A stretch of 64,000 bases of DNA from Xenoacremonium recifei (taxonomy: Eukaryota; Ascomycota; Sordariomycetes; Hypocreales; Nectriaceae), in contig WOFQ01000079.1 of the NCBI GenBank assembly GCA_012184525.1, positions 1-64,000 on the forward strand, given 5' to 3'. Of the stretch, positions 1 through 10,810 are shown one piece after another (the stretch's first letter is position 1; the number at the start of each line of letters is the position of its first letter). Both the position numbers and the translations under genes were made by a program. The notes under the pieces were generated by a model. The model did no database searches. It had not been told where the DNA came from and was given only the letters and a program-made list of their open reading frames with translations.

Positions 1-541
1 GGGCATGAGCTCGATGACTTGAAGCTTACGCGTTGAGGTGCGAAATGGCTAAGGTAGGAGAAAAGGGGCGCATTACCAGCGACGCATACTAGCTGAGTGG
101 GTTCCAAAGCTTCAGCCATGACCCACCCCTAGCGTATCGCGGGACCTACCCTGGACCTCAGTTGCGAGAAATGCGGGCGGAAAAACTACAATGTATTTTT
201 AGACTACCCTCTTCCTCTGCGATAACTACCTTAGTCCAGCTGAGCACGTCCTCTTGTCCCTCTAGGGAACAGGCAGGTTCGACTCCTGCAGGACGTTAAA
301 TAATAAAACAAAACAAAACAAATCACGTGAGCCTGTATTATTAGTCATCTTCCCTTCAGAATCTCCGTCTGACTCGTATCCGGCACGTGACTCAAATTAC
401 GTACTTGGGACCGGGGCAAACCCCCCATTTCCCCCAGACTTCCCCGGCTTCCCCAGACTTCCCCACCACCAGCATTACAATCCTTTTTGCTCCTCATGCT
501 GTTGAGCTCTCTGCCCAACACTCATCACTCATACATACTTG
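1..541 (+). promoter_or_regulatory. Upstream region of the bZIP gene with AP-1-like half sites
   Basis: No coding frame is supported here. The stretch contains CTGACTC at 369-375 and TGACTCA at 388-394, both matching the half site of the palindromes found upstream of the neighbouring P450, ADH and ALDH genes. A CACGTG G-box overlaps the second site at 384-389. A pyrimidine-rich stretch (about 420-500, CCCC/CTTCCCC runs) precedes the start codon, as is common for filamentous-fungal core promoters. Autoregulation of the bZIP gene is an inference from these sites. Confidence 0.45.
246..297 (+). other. tRNA-like minihelix with a perfect B box (possible tRNA-derived remnant)
   Basis: Positions 246-252 (ACGTCCT) pair perfectly with 290-296 (AGGACGT), like a 7-bp acceptor stem. 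Positions 273-277 (GCAGG) and 285-289 (CCTGC) form a 5-bp T stem around the 7-nt loop TTCGACT, so the B-box consensus GGTTCGANTCC is matched exactly. Between them lies a short hairpin (TCCCT/AGGGA) but no D arm, and the total of about 52 nt is too short for a normal nuclear tRNA. No T-run terminator follows closely. It is most likely a truncated tRNA or tRNA-derived repeat remnant; a functional tRNA is unlikely. Confidence 0.4.
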
Positions 542-2162
542 ATGTCTCCCGGCTCTGACTCATCTCAAGGCATGGGTGGTTCCTCGGTGATGGTCGGTGC
601 CGCGACCGATGACGGGGAGGGTTCCGTTGCAAAATCTCGCCTCTTGCGGAAGCGCGAGTTGGATCGCAAGGCCCAACGTCTGGCTCGCGAACGGACGAAG
701 AACCGAATAGCCCACCTCGAGGCCACAGTTGAGAGCCTCATGGGCAATGATATCAACAATCAGGTATCAGCTTTGATGGAACAGCTAGCAAAGGTGACCC
801 AAGAAAGAGACAACTTGATTGAGTTCCTAGGTTCGTTGAACCAGCGGATACAACGGCAACTCGCGGCACCGGGACCGAGATCGTTGAACACCGGAGATTT
901 GATCGAAAACACTACCCGAAGCCGACCGCTGCACGATATGTTGACTTGGTCGTCATTTGTAAACCCAGATCAGACCCAAGCAGACTCAACATCCCAAGCA
1001 GTGCAGTCTGCTCTGTCTGTACAAGACTGCGTCGACCCAGTCCGCGCACAGCTGCAAGACTCACGACAACCATTTAATAACCCTAGACAGGATAGTCCGC
1101 GGGAAAAAGACGAACTCTCAACCATCGACCACCGAGCCAACGTGGTAACTGCAGAGAACAGTGGAACATTACCAGTCCAGGGTCTTGACGATGTAATAGT
1201 ACCGAAACCAGCATTGATGTGCGACTGTGTCGCAAGCTCCTGTTCCAGCCAACAGCAACTCAATTCCCGTAACACCTGGCGCGCTGCGAACGAGGCTCTA
1301 AGAGGACCCGAAACACTGAGTCCCCACGACATCATGTTCGAGGACTTAACAAGCCAAGACACACCGGTACGAGCGGTGGTAGAAGGTTGGGACAGCGTTG
1401 AGAGGGCCGGCCAAATGACATGTTTGTGGCAAAAACTGAAGCGTATCGACGAAGTCTGTTTCAAAACTTGTCAACAAGTTGAGAGACTGGCAATCTTGCG
1501 CATGATGCATCTGCTGTTGCTATGTCACAGCGATCCAGACCCCAAGAGAATCAATGAACTTCCACGATGGTATTGGATGAGGTGAGTGACGGCCCAAACT
1601 TCTAGATCTTTTGTTGACTGTATTCAAGACCATCTCAGACTATTGCTCACTCATACGCAATCGACTTCTTTGTCTGGTAAATATTTTCCTTCTTCGGGTT
1701 TGCATAGCTAACAAACCATTCAGGCCAGGAGTACGGGAGCGGTTCGTCTTCTCTCAACATCAATACTGCACCAACATCTTTTGGGAGCAGTTTAGTGCAT
1801 GCATCAAGATCCTTTGGCCTTACAGTCTTAGGGACGCCTATTTGGCAAATGCTGGACATAACAGATACCAAATATCACCTTTGTTTGAACAACAAATTCG
1901 AGATATCAACGCCTGGACGATGTCAAGGGACTTCTTCTCACGATTCCCGGACCTATGTGAGGATATCCCAATGTATCTCAGCCTACCGCCAAACATCACA
2001 AATAAAGATTCCCATGCTTCTTACGTATGGCCAACATCTGGGAGGGCAGAAGAAGAAGAAGAAGAAAGTTGGCAACTCCGTGGGATTCAGAGTATGGAAG
2101 GAGATGGGTCAGGGTCGTCGCTTGCCATAATGACTACCCCATGGGATGCACTGGACAATTAA
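542..2162 (+). CDS. bZIP transcription factor with C-terminal DUF3425-type domain
   Basis: Three exons (542-1581, 1629-1676, 1724-2162) join in frame to 508 codons plus stop. The start is the first ATG; a TTG three bases upstream is not used. Residues about 35-75 hold a basic region (KRELDRKAQRLARERTKNRI) followed by a short leucine/hydrophobic heptad pattern, the fungal bZIP type usually paired with DUF3425. The C-terminal half has the DUF3425 signature: WQKLKRID, a hydrophobic RMMHLLLLC segment, then across both introns a PSQTIAHSYAIDFFVWPGVRE block and an aromatic IFWEQFSACIKILWPYS stretch. Function: DNA-binding regulator, nuclear. It sits tail-to-tail with the P450 gene, so it is the best local candidate to control the P450/ADH/ALDH group; this is inference. 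The acidic run EEEEEES near the C terminus may be an activation patch. Confidence 0.85.
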
Positions 2163-2432
2163 ATCAGCGGGTCACTCATAGATCCAAGGTGTACTCTAGT
2201 TTGTGTAGATAAATTTCATTTCTAAGCGTACCAGGAGGTCACGAACTGCTGAGTTGAGTTGTATAACACTTCGTAATAACACTCACTGAGTCATGAAAGA
2301 CTTTCATGATTTTGCTTCATGGCTCGATGCGCAAGATCCCTCCGATCACAATAGTTTAATTACTTCCTTGATGCGTATCATGCAAATTGTAAGCCTAATC
2401 CAATTTGATTCACTAGCAATCGCATCGTGAAA

Positions 2433-4456
2433 CTAGCCCTTAGCCCGTTTCCGTTTTGTGAATACAACTTTCAATCCAGGTGCAGCAAGAGTGAATCCAT
2501 CCTTGAGCCCAGTTAGAAACTGAACCTCAATATCATTACTCGCTAGCTTGACGTCAAAATCCCTCAAGATCCGACTTGTGACATATCGAAGCTCCATCAA
2601 TCCCAGCTGCTTCCCAACGCAAGAGTAACGTCCTAAAGTTAGGTTATGTGAGTAAGAATAGAGAAACTGCAAAGTATATTCCAATGTTCCAATGCTTACC
2701 GATGGAAAATGGGGCAAATGTGGAACCGTCAGTATTTAAATCTGGTTGTGAAGTCCAACGTTCAGGTTTGAACTCGTCGGGATTCTGGAAGAGCCTGGCG
2801 TCTAATCACACATCAGAGGAACTGCAGGTTTGAAACACTCGGGCTTCAAGTAGGGATTGAGCTCACCTCTGTTTAAGGTATACGTTGGGATAGTCAAGAC
2901 GGTATTTCCAGGAATGAAAATTTCTCCTATCTGTAAGCCGTCGGGAGGTGTCATGCGCTGAACACCAGACGGAACAGGTGGGTGGAGTCGAAGAGATTCA
3001 TCAATACAAGCTTGGAGATATTTGAGTTTGGATAAACTGATATTTTGTGGCGCAGCATCTTGGACATAGCAGTCGTCGATTTCCCGTTGGAGAATTTGGC
3101 ATTGTATAGGGTTGCGGGCCAGCTCAAAGAAGAGACAGGTCAATGACGCCGCCGTAGTATCACTACCATGCTATTAGATGAGGAACGTAGACTCAGAAGT
3201 GTGACTTACCTTCCAGCGACTACAATCAGATGAGCGTCCCCGTGAAGATTCACGGTATCTTGCGCTGTGGGTGTTTCGATCTTGTCATAGTCATCTAAGA
3301 TCCAAGAAAAGACATCAGGCAAGTCTGGCTTGTTCTAGGAAAAAGGTCAGAGTAAATTTAATCTGCAAGGGGTGAAGTCATTCTACTCACTGCTTGTCTT
3401 CTCACGACTTGCGCAGAAAGCCATTTCTGAAATTTGACATGCTCATGATTCAGTCCTGGAATTTCCTTGAACAGAGGAAAGATCCAGACGAGGTGACTGA
3501 AGGCGCTGACCAGTAACATATTCGTGTGCACCGATTTCATGAAGTAATGAACTACGCCGTCTTTCATCATGTCAAAAGCCTTGCCAAAAGCTAGGTCCCC
3601 CATAACATCAAAGCTGTAAAAGTTGAACCATGTAGAGGCATCGAGTGCTGATCCTTCTGAAGCGTTGATAATGGAAAGAAGCTGGTTGGTATACTCATTT
3701 ACTCTTGGCTCATAGTCTCTCAAGGCTGAAGAAATAATCAGTTATTGCTCACAATCTTACAATACTAAAACTCGATATCGGTATTTACTGATGACTTGCC
3801 TTTCGAGCTAAAAGCCTTGTCCCAGGTTTTTCTTCGCTTTGAATGTTCCTTCTTGTCCCTCATCATATGCAAGGACTTGACAGGGTGCATGATATTGTAC
3901 CAAGGGCCTTTGATACAAGGAGAGCTGTTCATGTGAATTGCAGAGAAAGCCCGTGGGTCAATAATTGAAATTTCGGAAGGCCCTGTCCATTTGAATGAGT
4001 CGATTCGTAGACAAAATGTATCAGCTGAGAATTTTTAGTCTCACCAATTCGAACAATATCTCCGTAGACCTTATGAAGCTGTTGAAGTTCTTCGTATAAA
4101 TGGAACTTCTTGATGCTGAGTGAAGTAATGTATAAATTGGACAGACGAGCCATGAATGGTCCAGGAAACCGGTTCAAGCGATGAAATGCTGCCCTATATA
4201 TCAAGAGACTCGCATATATACCAGCTAGTACCGATAGAAGGGTTAAAGAAGAGAACATAAAGCCGTCTGATGAAACGCCTGGTAACGGCCAACGTGTAAA
4301 AATCAGTGTCATGCATATCTCAAGAAGCCCAAGATATTTTAAGAGCACTGTAGTAGAGAGATCCCACTCCCCAAACCGAAAGACAAAGAGATGGAGCGAG
4401 ACTCCAATACAAAAAGCAGCCCCTGAAAAGGCAGGAACCAGATAATCCCTGGCCAT
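2433..4456 (-). CDS. Cytochrome P450 monooxygenase, membrane anchored
   Basis: Seven exons (4456-4045, 3982-3800, 3725-3391, 3334-3210, 3162-2867, 2801-2700, 2632-2433) sum to 1653 nt, giving 550 residues. Several N-terminal hydrophobic segments precede the proline hinge RFPGP, as in fungal P450s of the tryprostatin-hydroxylase/benzoate-hydroxylase-like group. The oxygen-activation motif AGSDTT, the ExxR motif ESLR, the FKPERW block and the heme loop FSIGRYSCVG with its cysteine are all present, so the enzyme looks functional. It would hydroxylate a hydrophobic substrate at the ER using a P450 reductase. The second intron is of GC-AG type (3799-3726, 5' end GCAAGT). An upstream in-frame ATG exists at 4558, but 4456 places the membrane anchor at the start. 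Palindromic GAGTCAG sites lie about 235 nt upstream. The substrate is unknown. Confidence 0.88.
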
Positions 4457-4689
4457 GTCCCTTGTCAATGAAGAGGAAGAGCGTAGACCGCAACTGCTAC
4501 CTGCAATATTAAGAAAAAGGTTCAATGGCGTTCTAAAGTCCAATACGAAACAGGTCACCTCATAGCTTGAAATACTTTGGCTAGAGGATGTGAGTTTCCA
4601 TACTTTGATATGATTTGTTATTCATCGCCAATCATGAGCTGCTCAGGTATGATTACATCATCAGTCGCCTACATACGGCATGCTGTTCG

Positions 4690-4707
4690 AGTCAGAGTAC
4701 TCTGACT
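4690..4707. promoter_or_regulatory. 18-bp perfect palindrome (AP-1-like operator) upstream of P450
   Basis: The sequence AGTCAGAGTACTCTGACT is a perfect palindrome about 235 nt upstream of the P450 start. It has the arrangement GAGTCAG-N6-CTGACT, also found between ADH and ALDH. Single half sites follow at 4750-4756 (GAGTCAG) and 4845-4852 (TGAGTCAG). TGAGTCA is the classical AP-1/GCN4-type bZIP core. Operator function is inferred. Confidence 0.5.
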
Positions 4708-5213
4708 TATATGACGAATGACGCAAATCGCACGTTTCAGCTTTCAAAAGAGTCAGCTGGTGCGAGCCATTAGTCTGTACATATGGAGGATGCGGGGTAT
4801 GAACAAGCTAGCGACATAAATCCTAGAACGGGAGTAATCAACCATGAGTCAGGTATTGGCGATATACCACGCTTGACGAAATACCCCCACCTTGTTTCAT
4901 CTAATTCTCCAATTCCCCGGACATCTCTTTCCTTCCATTCCACTTGCCAAGGCCCAATTTATCTTCTGGCGCAAAATGGTACGTCCTCAGCCCCAGAAAA
5001 GAGCAAATGCAATTGTGAAGTGAGGATATTCCAAACCAGACTTAATACCACCGAGGCTTCTAAGTAATTTATAACACAATGCAAAATTCGCTAGTATAAT
5101 TGAACCATGTATTTCATTTTTAGATGAAACTATTGTGCTACTTAAAGCTGGCATGAATCAATTACATGACTGTTAAAAATATCAACTACAGCAAAAATAC
5201 TATCCCGCTAGAA

Positions 5214-6560
5214 TCATCGAAGGTCTAGAACTACACGGCCTTGTATCTTACCCGCTTCCATTTCTTCAAATACCTAGCATTCAATTAGTGGATCACGACT
5301 AGTACGAAAGGGAAGAATCACGCCTACATTTGAAAGGCTTGTCATTTTCCGCAACTTATAATGAGTTCTGATGCCCTCCCCAACAGCAAGGTCAAGGCAT
5401 TCTTTGGCGTCCATACGATTGCCTGTCTTGATAGCTATATTTTTCAGTAATGAGCCAAATTCAAAGTGGCGATGCGTTATAAATACCGATGATTCTTTGT
5501 TCCTTTGAAACCATGGTCGTAACGTTTGGAACTAGACAACCTTCCCGGTCAGGTATACCGAGACACACTGCGGTGCCTCTAAACCCAAGCCAGTCCATGA
5601 CTTGTGAGTAAGATTTGGAGCTGCTTGCACACATCAAAGCGATCCGGGCACCTCCGTTAGTACGCTCCACAATCTGCTCCGCCAGTACCTCATCTGACTT
5701 GAACTGAGTGAAGTCGAAGAATTCCTCTGCGCCCAAGCCTAAGCAAAACTTTGCTTTTGCGCCAGTGTCTATTCCCAGAGCTTTACCGCCAAGGGCTTTC
5801 ACATATTGTATTGCCAGATGACCCAAGCCACCTCCAGCTCCAGTAATAATTACCCAATCACCATGCCGAAGTCCTGCAGTTTTTAATGCCGTATAAACAG
5901 TGATCCCCCCGCACATAAGCGGTGCGGCCATTGCAAGATCAAGAGTATCCGGGATTGACGTTACGTATCGCGCCGGTACTAGGCAATACTGTTGAAATGT
6001 CCCTGGTGTTAAGTATCCGGACACCTTAGCATATCGGCAAGAGGACTCGCCACCCTCAAGGCAATGATCTTCATTGTGGTCAGGATATATATCTTTGCTG
6101 GTTTTCCATGATTCAAAGCTCTTACCGCAAGCAAGGCAGGCATCTGCAGCATACTTGATGCCCACGTGTGAACCCATCGGAGGCCCTTCTACGCCAGGTC
6201 CATGCGAAACTACTTTGCCAATCCCTGTGGAGAGAATTTAATACACAAGCATTCAGAGAGGCGGAACATCTTACCTTCGTGACCACCTACCTGACCTTTG
6301 GGTGTTGGCAGGGGAAGATTTGCGAATTTATTGAGGCAAAATCCAATGTCTGTGTGACAGACCCCCGAGAAGAACCTTAGGGTGTCAGTTTGCAACCTTC
6401 ACGCCATCTATAGTACAAGTGAAATTTCTTCTTACAGTCGCACGAGAATCTGTCCAGGGCCAGGCTGTGGGATTGGGAGCTCAATAACATCGGTTTTTAG
6501 AGTCCCTGGATCTGCGTAAATAATGGCTTTATAGGCGTCCTTTTCTTTCGAAGCAGTCAT
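5214..6560 (-). CDS. Zinc-dependent alcohol dehydrogenase (MDR superfamily)
   Basis: Five exons (6560-6436, 6375-6275, 6224-5487, 5434-5328, 5273-5214) total 1131 nt, 376 residues. The catalytic-zinc residues are visible in SGVCHTD and GGHEG; the Rossmann glycine motif is GAGGGLGHLA, followed by an acidic residue in LGID consistent with NAD preference. The structural-zinc loop is unusual: two cysteines in CLAC are separated from DHC and SSC by roughly twenty extra residues, whereas typical ADHs have four cysteines close together. The C terminus EEMEAGKIQGRVVLDL is normal for fungal ADH1-like enzymes. Likely reaction: alcohol to aldehyde with NAD. It lies between the P450 and ALDH genes and shares a 396-bp divergent promoter with ALDH, so it probably oxidises the alcohol made by the P450. 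Confidence 0.87.
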
Positions 6561-6773
6561 GTTGGTCTAAAAACAGGACATATGACTTAAGTATGCAAAA
6601 CTTCTAAGTCGTCGATATGCGTATGACGGCTCCAATGCCACGTTTTATTCACATCTGAAAGTATATAGAGCTGAGGTTCATAGGCACGGCCAAGCAAAGC
6701 AGCATTAATGAGGCCAGTTGTAGTAATCACTTTGCCGTGGCTGACCGACGGACCAAAATCGCCATCCCCACAT

Positions 6774-6795
6774 TGAGTCAGAGTGTCCTGACTCA
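6774..6795. promoter_or_regulatory. Inverted repeat TGAGTCAG-N6-CTGACTCA in the ADH/ALDH divergent promoter
   Basis: Two perfect 8-bp arms (6774-6781 and 6788-6795) are separated by AGTGTC. The core GAGTCAG-N6-CTGACT is the same as in the palindrome upstream of the P450. It lies 214 nt from the ADH start and 161 nt from the ALDH start, so one site could serve both divergent genes. It fits a bZIP dimer-of-dimers or two adjacent AP-1-type sites; function is inferred. Confidence 0.55.
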
Positions 6796-6955
6796 GTCTG
6801 AACTCGTCCGTGGATGTGGGGTTTTGGCCTAACACCATGATGATCCACACAGCTACCAAGATCTTGTTGTACTCGCATATAACGTCCGTTTTTCTGTCGA
6901 CAGAAGAGTTTGTGTAGCTTTTTCCTGCAATCTGTTCCCGTCGTCGAAAGATACC

Positions 6956-8863
6956 ATGATGGATCAAATTACATTTGATACTTTCCTCAATGTCATCAAC
7001 GGTAAATTTGTCGGCACAGCCCATACAAAGCATGGCATCAACCCAGCAACTTTGGAAAAACTTCATCCTGTCCCGTTAAGTTCGCAGGATGATATAGAGG
7101 AAGCCGTCAGCGCTGCTCAGCAGGCGACCCGACTTTGGTCACGTACACCACTGGAGGAACGACAGCACGCAGTTTTGTCGTATGCCGAGGCATTGGCTGG
7201 ACAAGTGGAGAGCTTCTCCAGGATGTTAGTGCTAGAACAGGGAAAACCGGTATGCCAGTGTATGACTAGAATAGAACGCAAGACTGATGGATTTCTAAGC
7301 TATCTGTTGCCCGAACCGAGGTGCTAGAAGCGGTGAGAATGCTCAAAGGCGTCGCTCAGCTTGACTTTAAAGATGAAGTAGTGGATGATAGCATTCCGAC
7401 ACGTCGCACGATAACGCGTTACATCCCGGTCGGTAGGTCAACTACGTGGCCTCTTTCTTGAGGTCAATCATATTGACTAGAAGCAGGTGTTTGTGTGGGT
7501 ATCATTCCTTGGAACTGTGAGTGGGCAATCACAAGTCATTTTCAAACTAACTCTAATTATGTGCCGTTGGCAGTTCCCGTCACTCTAGGTGTGTTTGATC
7601 TCGATATTAGAGTACGAGAAATCTGATAGTTCTCTTGATAGCATGTTTCAAATTAGGCCCTGCTCTGGTGTCGGGGTGTGCAATCATTCTTAAACCATCG
7701 TAAGCACTAAAATAGTATCCATGGTCTGCGTTGTCGTGCTGACTGCTCTGCAGACCTTTCACACCATATACAGGACTGAAACTCGCGGAACTAGCCCAAA
7801 GATTCTTTCCACCAGGCGTCGTCCAGGCATTGAGTGGTGATGATTTGTTAGGCCCATCCTTGACATCACATCCAGGTGTTGCGAAAATAAGCTTTACAGG
7901 CTCGACCCAAACTGGAATCAAGGTTATGCAAAGCTGTGCAAGTACTCTGAAAAGAGTTACTTTGGAATTGTTCGTAACCACCTTTTACGTCTCGCCGGCT
8001 GGAATAATGACATGAAGAAGAGGCGGAAATGATGCCGCCATAGTTTGTTCTGATGTTGATGTTGCCGATGTTGCAGCCAAGGTGAGTTAAGTATTACCAA
8101 TTTGTACATATACGCTAATGTTCGAAGGTTTCAATGCTGGCACTGTATAACTCTGGGCAGGTCAGTCAAGTTATATACCTGCATGTGTTCAAATATCAAC
8201 TCACTTTCTCTGACTTGGGAAACAGGTATGCATTGCCATTAAAAGAGTTTATGTCCATGAATCAATCTATGACGAGTTTCTCTCTCGTGTGGTAGATTAC
8301 ACAAAGACCTTGGTAGTTGGGAATGGATTCAATAGTCATACTGTTCTGGGCCCAGTCCAGAATTCCATTCAGTTTAAACGCGTCAACAGCCTCATAACCT
8401 CCATCAAAGATGCAAATCTCAAGGTGGTGCTTGGAGGTGATGCTAAAGACCTCGACACTAAGGGTTATTTTATTCATCCTATGATTATTGACGATCCACC
8501 TGATGACTCAAGGATAGTTACGGAAGAACCGTTTGGTGTGTCTCATTGTTTCTCTCTACGGTTTAAAATTAATGCATATTTTCAGGCCCTATTTTCCCAG
8601 TGCTTCGCTGGCGTACGGAGACAGAGGTGATAGAAAGAGTCAATAATAGCCTTATGGGACTTGGAGCTTCTGTTTGGACTGGCGACTTGTCGACTGCTCG
8701 CCGGATAGCAAGACGGCTTGAGGTTGGCAATGTGTGGATAAACACTCATCTTGAACTTCATCCCGACATGGCTTTCAGCGGTCATAAGCACAGCGGAATT
8801 GGTTCGGAGCTGGGTATCGACGGAATCAAGTCATATTGTAACACTCAGGTAATATATGAGTGA
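6956..8863 (+). CDS. NAD(P)-dependent aldehyde dehydrogenase
   Basis: Ten exons (6956-7249, 7300-7432, 7487-7516, 7574-7588, 7642-7699, 7754-7969, 8021-8081, 8128-8160, 8226-8535, 8586-8863) total 1428 nt, 475 residues, normal for the family. Recognisable features are the PWNFP cofactor-channel motif, the glycine motif FTGSTQTG, the catalytic glutamate in ELGGN, the nucleophile Cys in NSGQVC, and the EEPFGP block. Exon 4 is only 15 nt long. All splice junctions restore conserved family sequence, so the gene appears intact despite many short open frames. It would oxidise an aldehyde to the acid in the cytosol, plausibly the last step after the P450 and ADH. Closest type is the succinate-semialdehyde/salicylaldehyde-like ALDH group; the substrate cannot be told. 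Confidence 0.88.
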
Positions 8864-9993
8864 CGAAGTAGTATTGTTCTAGTGGCTTAAGATTATGGGT
8901 TATGTTAATATATATATTCAAATAGAACCACCTGCAACCGCTTTCGCCTCTTGTTCGTTTCAATATATCCACATCTCACAAGCGACTCTAGTAGTTCGAA
9001 ACCAAGTTGATTATGATTGCACCAGCGAAGTCACACCCAGCTACTCCAGCCACTTTCTCGTCAGGAAAGACACGCTGCCCATGATTCTTCGCGGATAATA
9101 ATTAATATTTTATAACCTTTTTGTCCGGAAAGCGAGCTCCCTCGGTATGCAATTTCGGGTTATTACAGAGTCATTCCAGGAAACATAAGTATCAATCATG
9201 GCGGTTTGGAAAAGGAGTCAGCTCTGCTCCATTTTCATATTTCCGTACTAGAACTGGTACGAATATATCATGTCGCGACGTAATAGCAGTTTTAATGTGC
9301 TTACCCATAAGAAGTGTAGTTTTTTCCCGAGAGACTACATAATGCTACAGTGGCCTTGGTAGTTGTTATTTCTATTAATTGCAGGACTTTCGAGTAGAAA
9401 ATTACTCTGCCAATAGTTTTCCCTGTGGAACATAGAAATTCAAGAAAGAACTCGCATCCTGGTGGGCGAAGACCGAGTAGCTCTCAGGGGCTCGGATATC
9501 AGTAATATTGCACGTGGCACGATCTCGATGTTAGCATAGAGTGTATAATGATTTCTGACCCCAAAATACTCAAGCAAGCCTCGTGCTACTACAGGCCGCG
9601 CAAACCGTTGTATATTTATCGCTTCTTGGTCTCATGCGTGCTGAGTATGAGAGACTAATTTCCAAAGCTGCTCAGTGGCCGTCTTGCGTTCAGGCGTTCT
9701 CTAAAATGCATCCCAGCATTCCTCTTTTTGATGCCATAGGCGTGGAAGGGTACCTCGTGAGTGTTCAGAGTGACCAAAATGAACAACAACGAGTGAGCTG
9801 CGCCCCAACTCACTGTTCGTGAACCATCAATATTGGGATAAAGGCCCAGAGTTTATTGCTGGCAACATCCCCCTGTTCCGAGGAATAGTAAAATGAAGAC
9901 ACCCTCGGTTCGCATTCCACAAGGACTGTTGTCAATGATTTCCTTCTCCTAAAATATTACATTGTCACACTATATATATTTCAAGCATTTCCC
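8864..9993. other. Intergenic region, no gene seen
   Basis: About 1.1 kb downstream of ALDH. Open frames on both strands are short and show no codon pattern or domain that I recognise. A TATA-like run (TATATATATT, about 9971-9980) precedes the small ORF that follows. Confidence 0.4.
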
Positions 9994-10356
9994 ATGTTTT
10001 CCCTCTCAACCCCTTTCAAGTCGAAACCCGAGCCTGCGACGCCTACTAGCATCATTAATCAACCAGAGGCAGAAATCTCACCGCTCTTAGGTAATTTGAC
10101 CAGTCCAACCCCCGCTAGGCAACTGAAAACCCAGCGCCTGATAATGAAGTATTCGCAACAAGAACAAGACGTCGCCAATTTTTTGGGGGGTCTTTTTGGG
10201 ATACTTTTACTCTGGCTGTTTGTCTCCCTTGTGGTTCGTTGTATCCAGCCTTGCGTGCGGCTCTTGTGTCAACTTTGCTGCCTACTCATCGCATTCTACA
10301 TATTTTGCTGTTTCATATTTGGCATCACTTTTTGGATGTTTTTATTAGGAATCTGA
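9994..10356 (+). CDS. Small hypothetical membrane protein (120 aa)
   Basis: A single-exon ORF of 120 codons starting with ATG just downstream of a TATATATATT element. The first half is hydrophilic and Pro/Ser/Thr rich (EAEISPLL-type stretch). The second half (about residues 66-120) is almost continuously hydrophobic and cysteine rich, enough for two membrane segments (GGLFGILLLWLFVSLVV and CCFIFGITFWMFLLG). No family is recognised. It stands alone between the ALDH gene and gene-poor DNA. It could be a lineage-specific membrane protein, or a chance ORF; the long hydrophobic pair and nearby TATA element favour a gene weakly. Confidence 0.4.
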   Translation: MFSLSTPFKSKPEPATPTSIINQPEAEISPLLGNLTSPTPARQLKTQRLIMKYSQQEQDVANFLGGLFGILLLWLFVSLVVRCIQPCVRLLCQLCCLLIAFYIFCCFIFGITFWMFLLGI

Positions 10357-10810
10357 GTACTTAGCTACCCTACACAGGTTTTTCCCAGAGTCAAATCCTT
10401 CAGAGAACACTAAAGTGTTCACTATATCCTTTACTATCTAGAATAAAAAGAAGGAAAGTTAAAATTAAGACTATATAGTATATGCAGAGTGTTGAAGAAA
10501 TTTCAAACCCTTTCGCTGATTTCTATACGCATTCTCCTGCGTCTAACTCATTCTCTTACCTTATGACGCGTGCCTACATTTCAACTTGGAAAAAAGAAGA
10601 AGAATATGTGAAACAGAAATTGAGGTTATATACAAGTAAAAGAAAAAAAAAATTACCGAGACTCCCGAACAATCATAGATAACCTAGTTACGCGTTTCAA
10701 TTCACTTCAAACAAGCCCGCTGATATTATTCTTCTGGAAGAGAAGGAGGGGAGGATAACTAGAATGAGGCTGGGGTTATTAGTGGAGCTGCCGCACAGCA
10801 GGCACTCGGG
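10357..10810. other. Intergenic, AT-rich, no gene seen
   Basis: AT-rich sequence with A-runs (for example near 10640). No reading frame with plausible coding character is seen. Confidence 0.35.

Noticed and set aside
1795..2212. Two extra plus-strand frames overlapping the end of the bZIP gene
   Set aside because: They are out-of-frame shadows of the third bZIP exon, whose frame carries the conserved DUF3425 sequence.
6587..7066. Minus-strand 159-codon frame between ADH and ALDH
   Set aside because: It overlaps the ALDH start and the divergent promoter, and has no domain or conserved composition.
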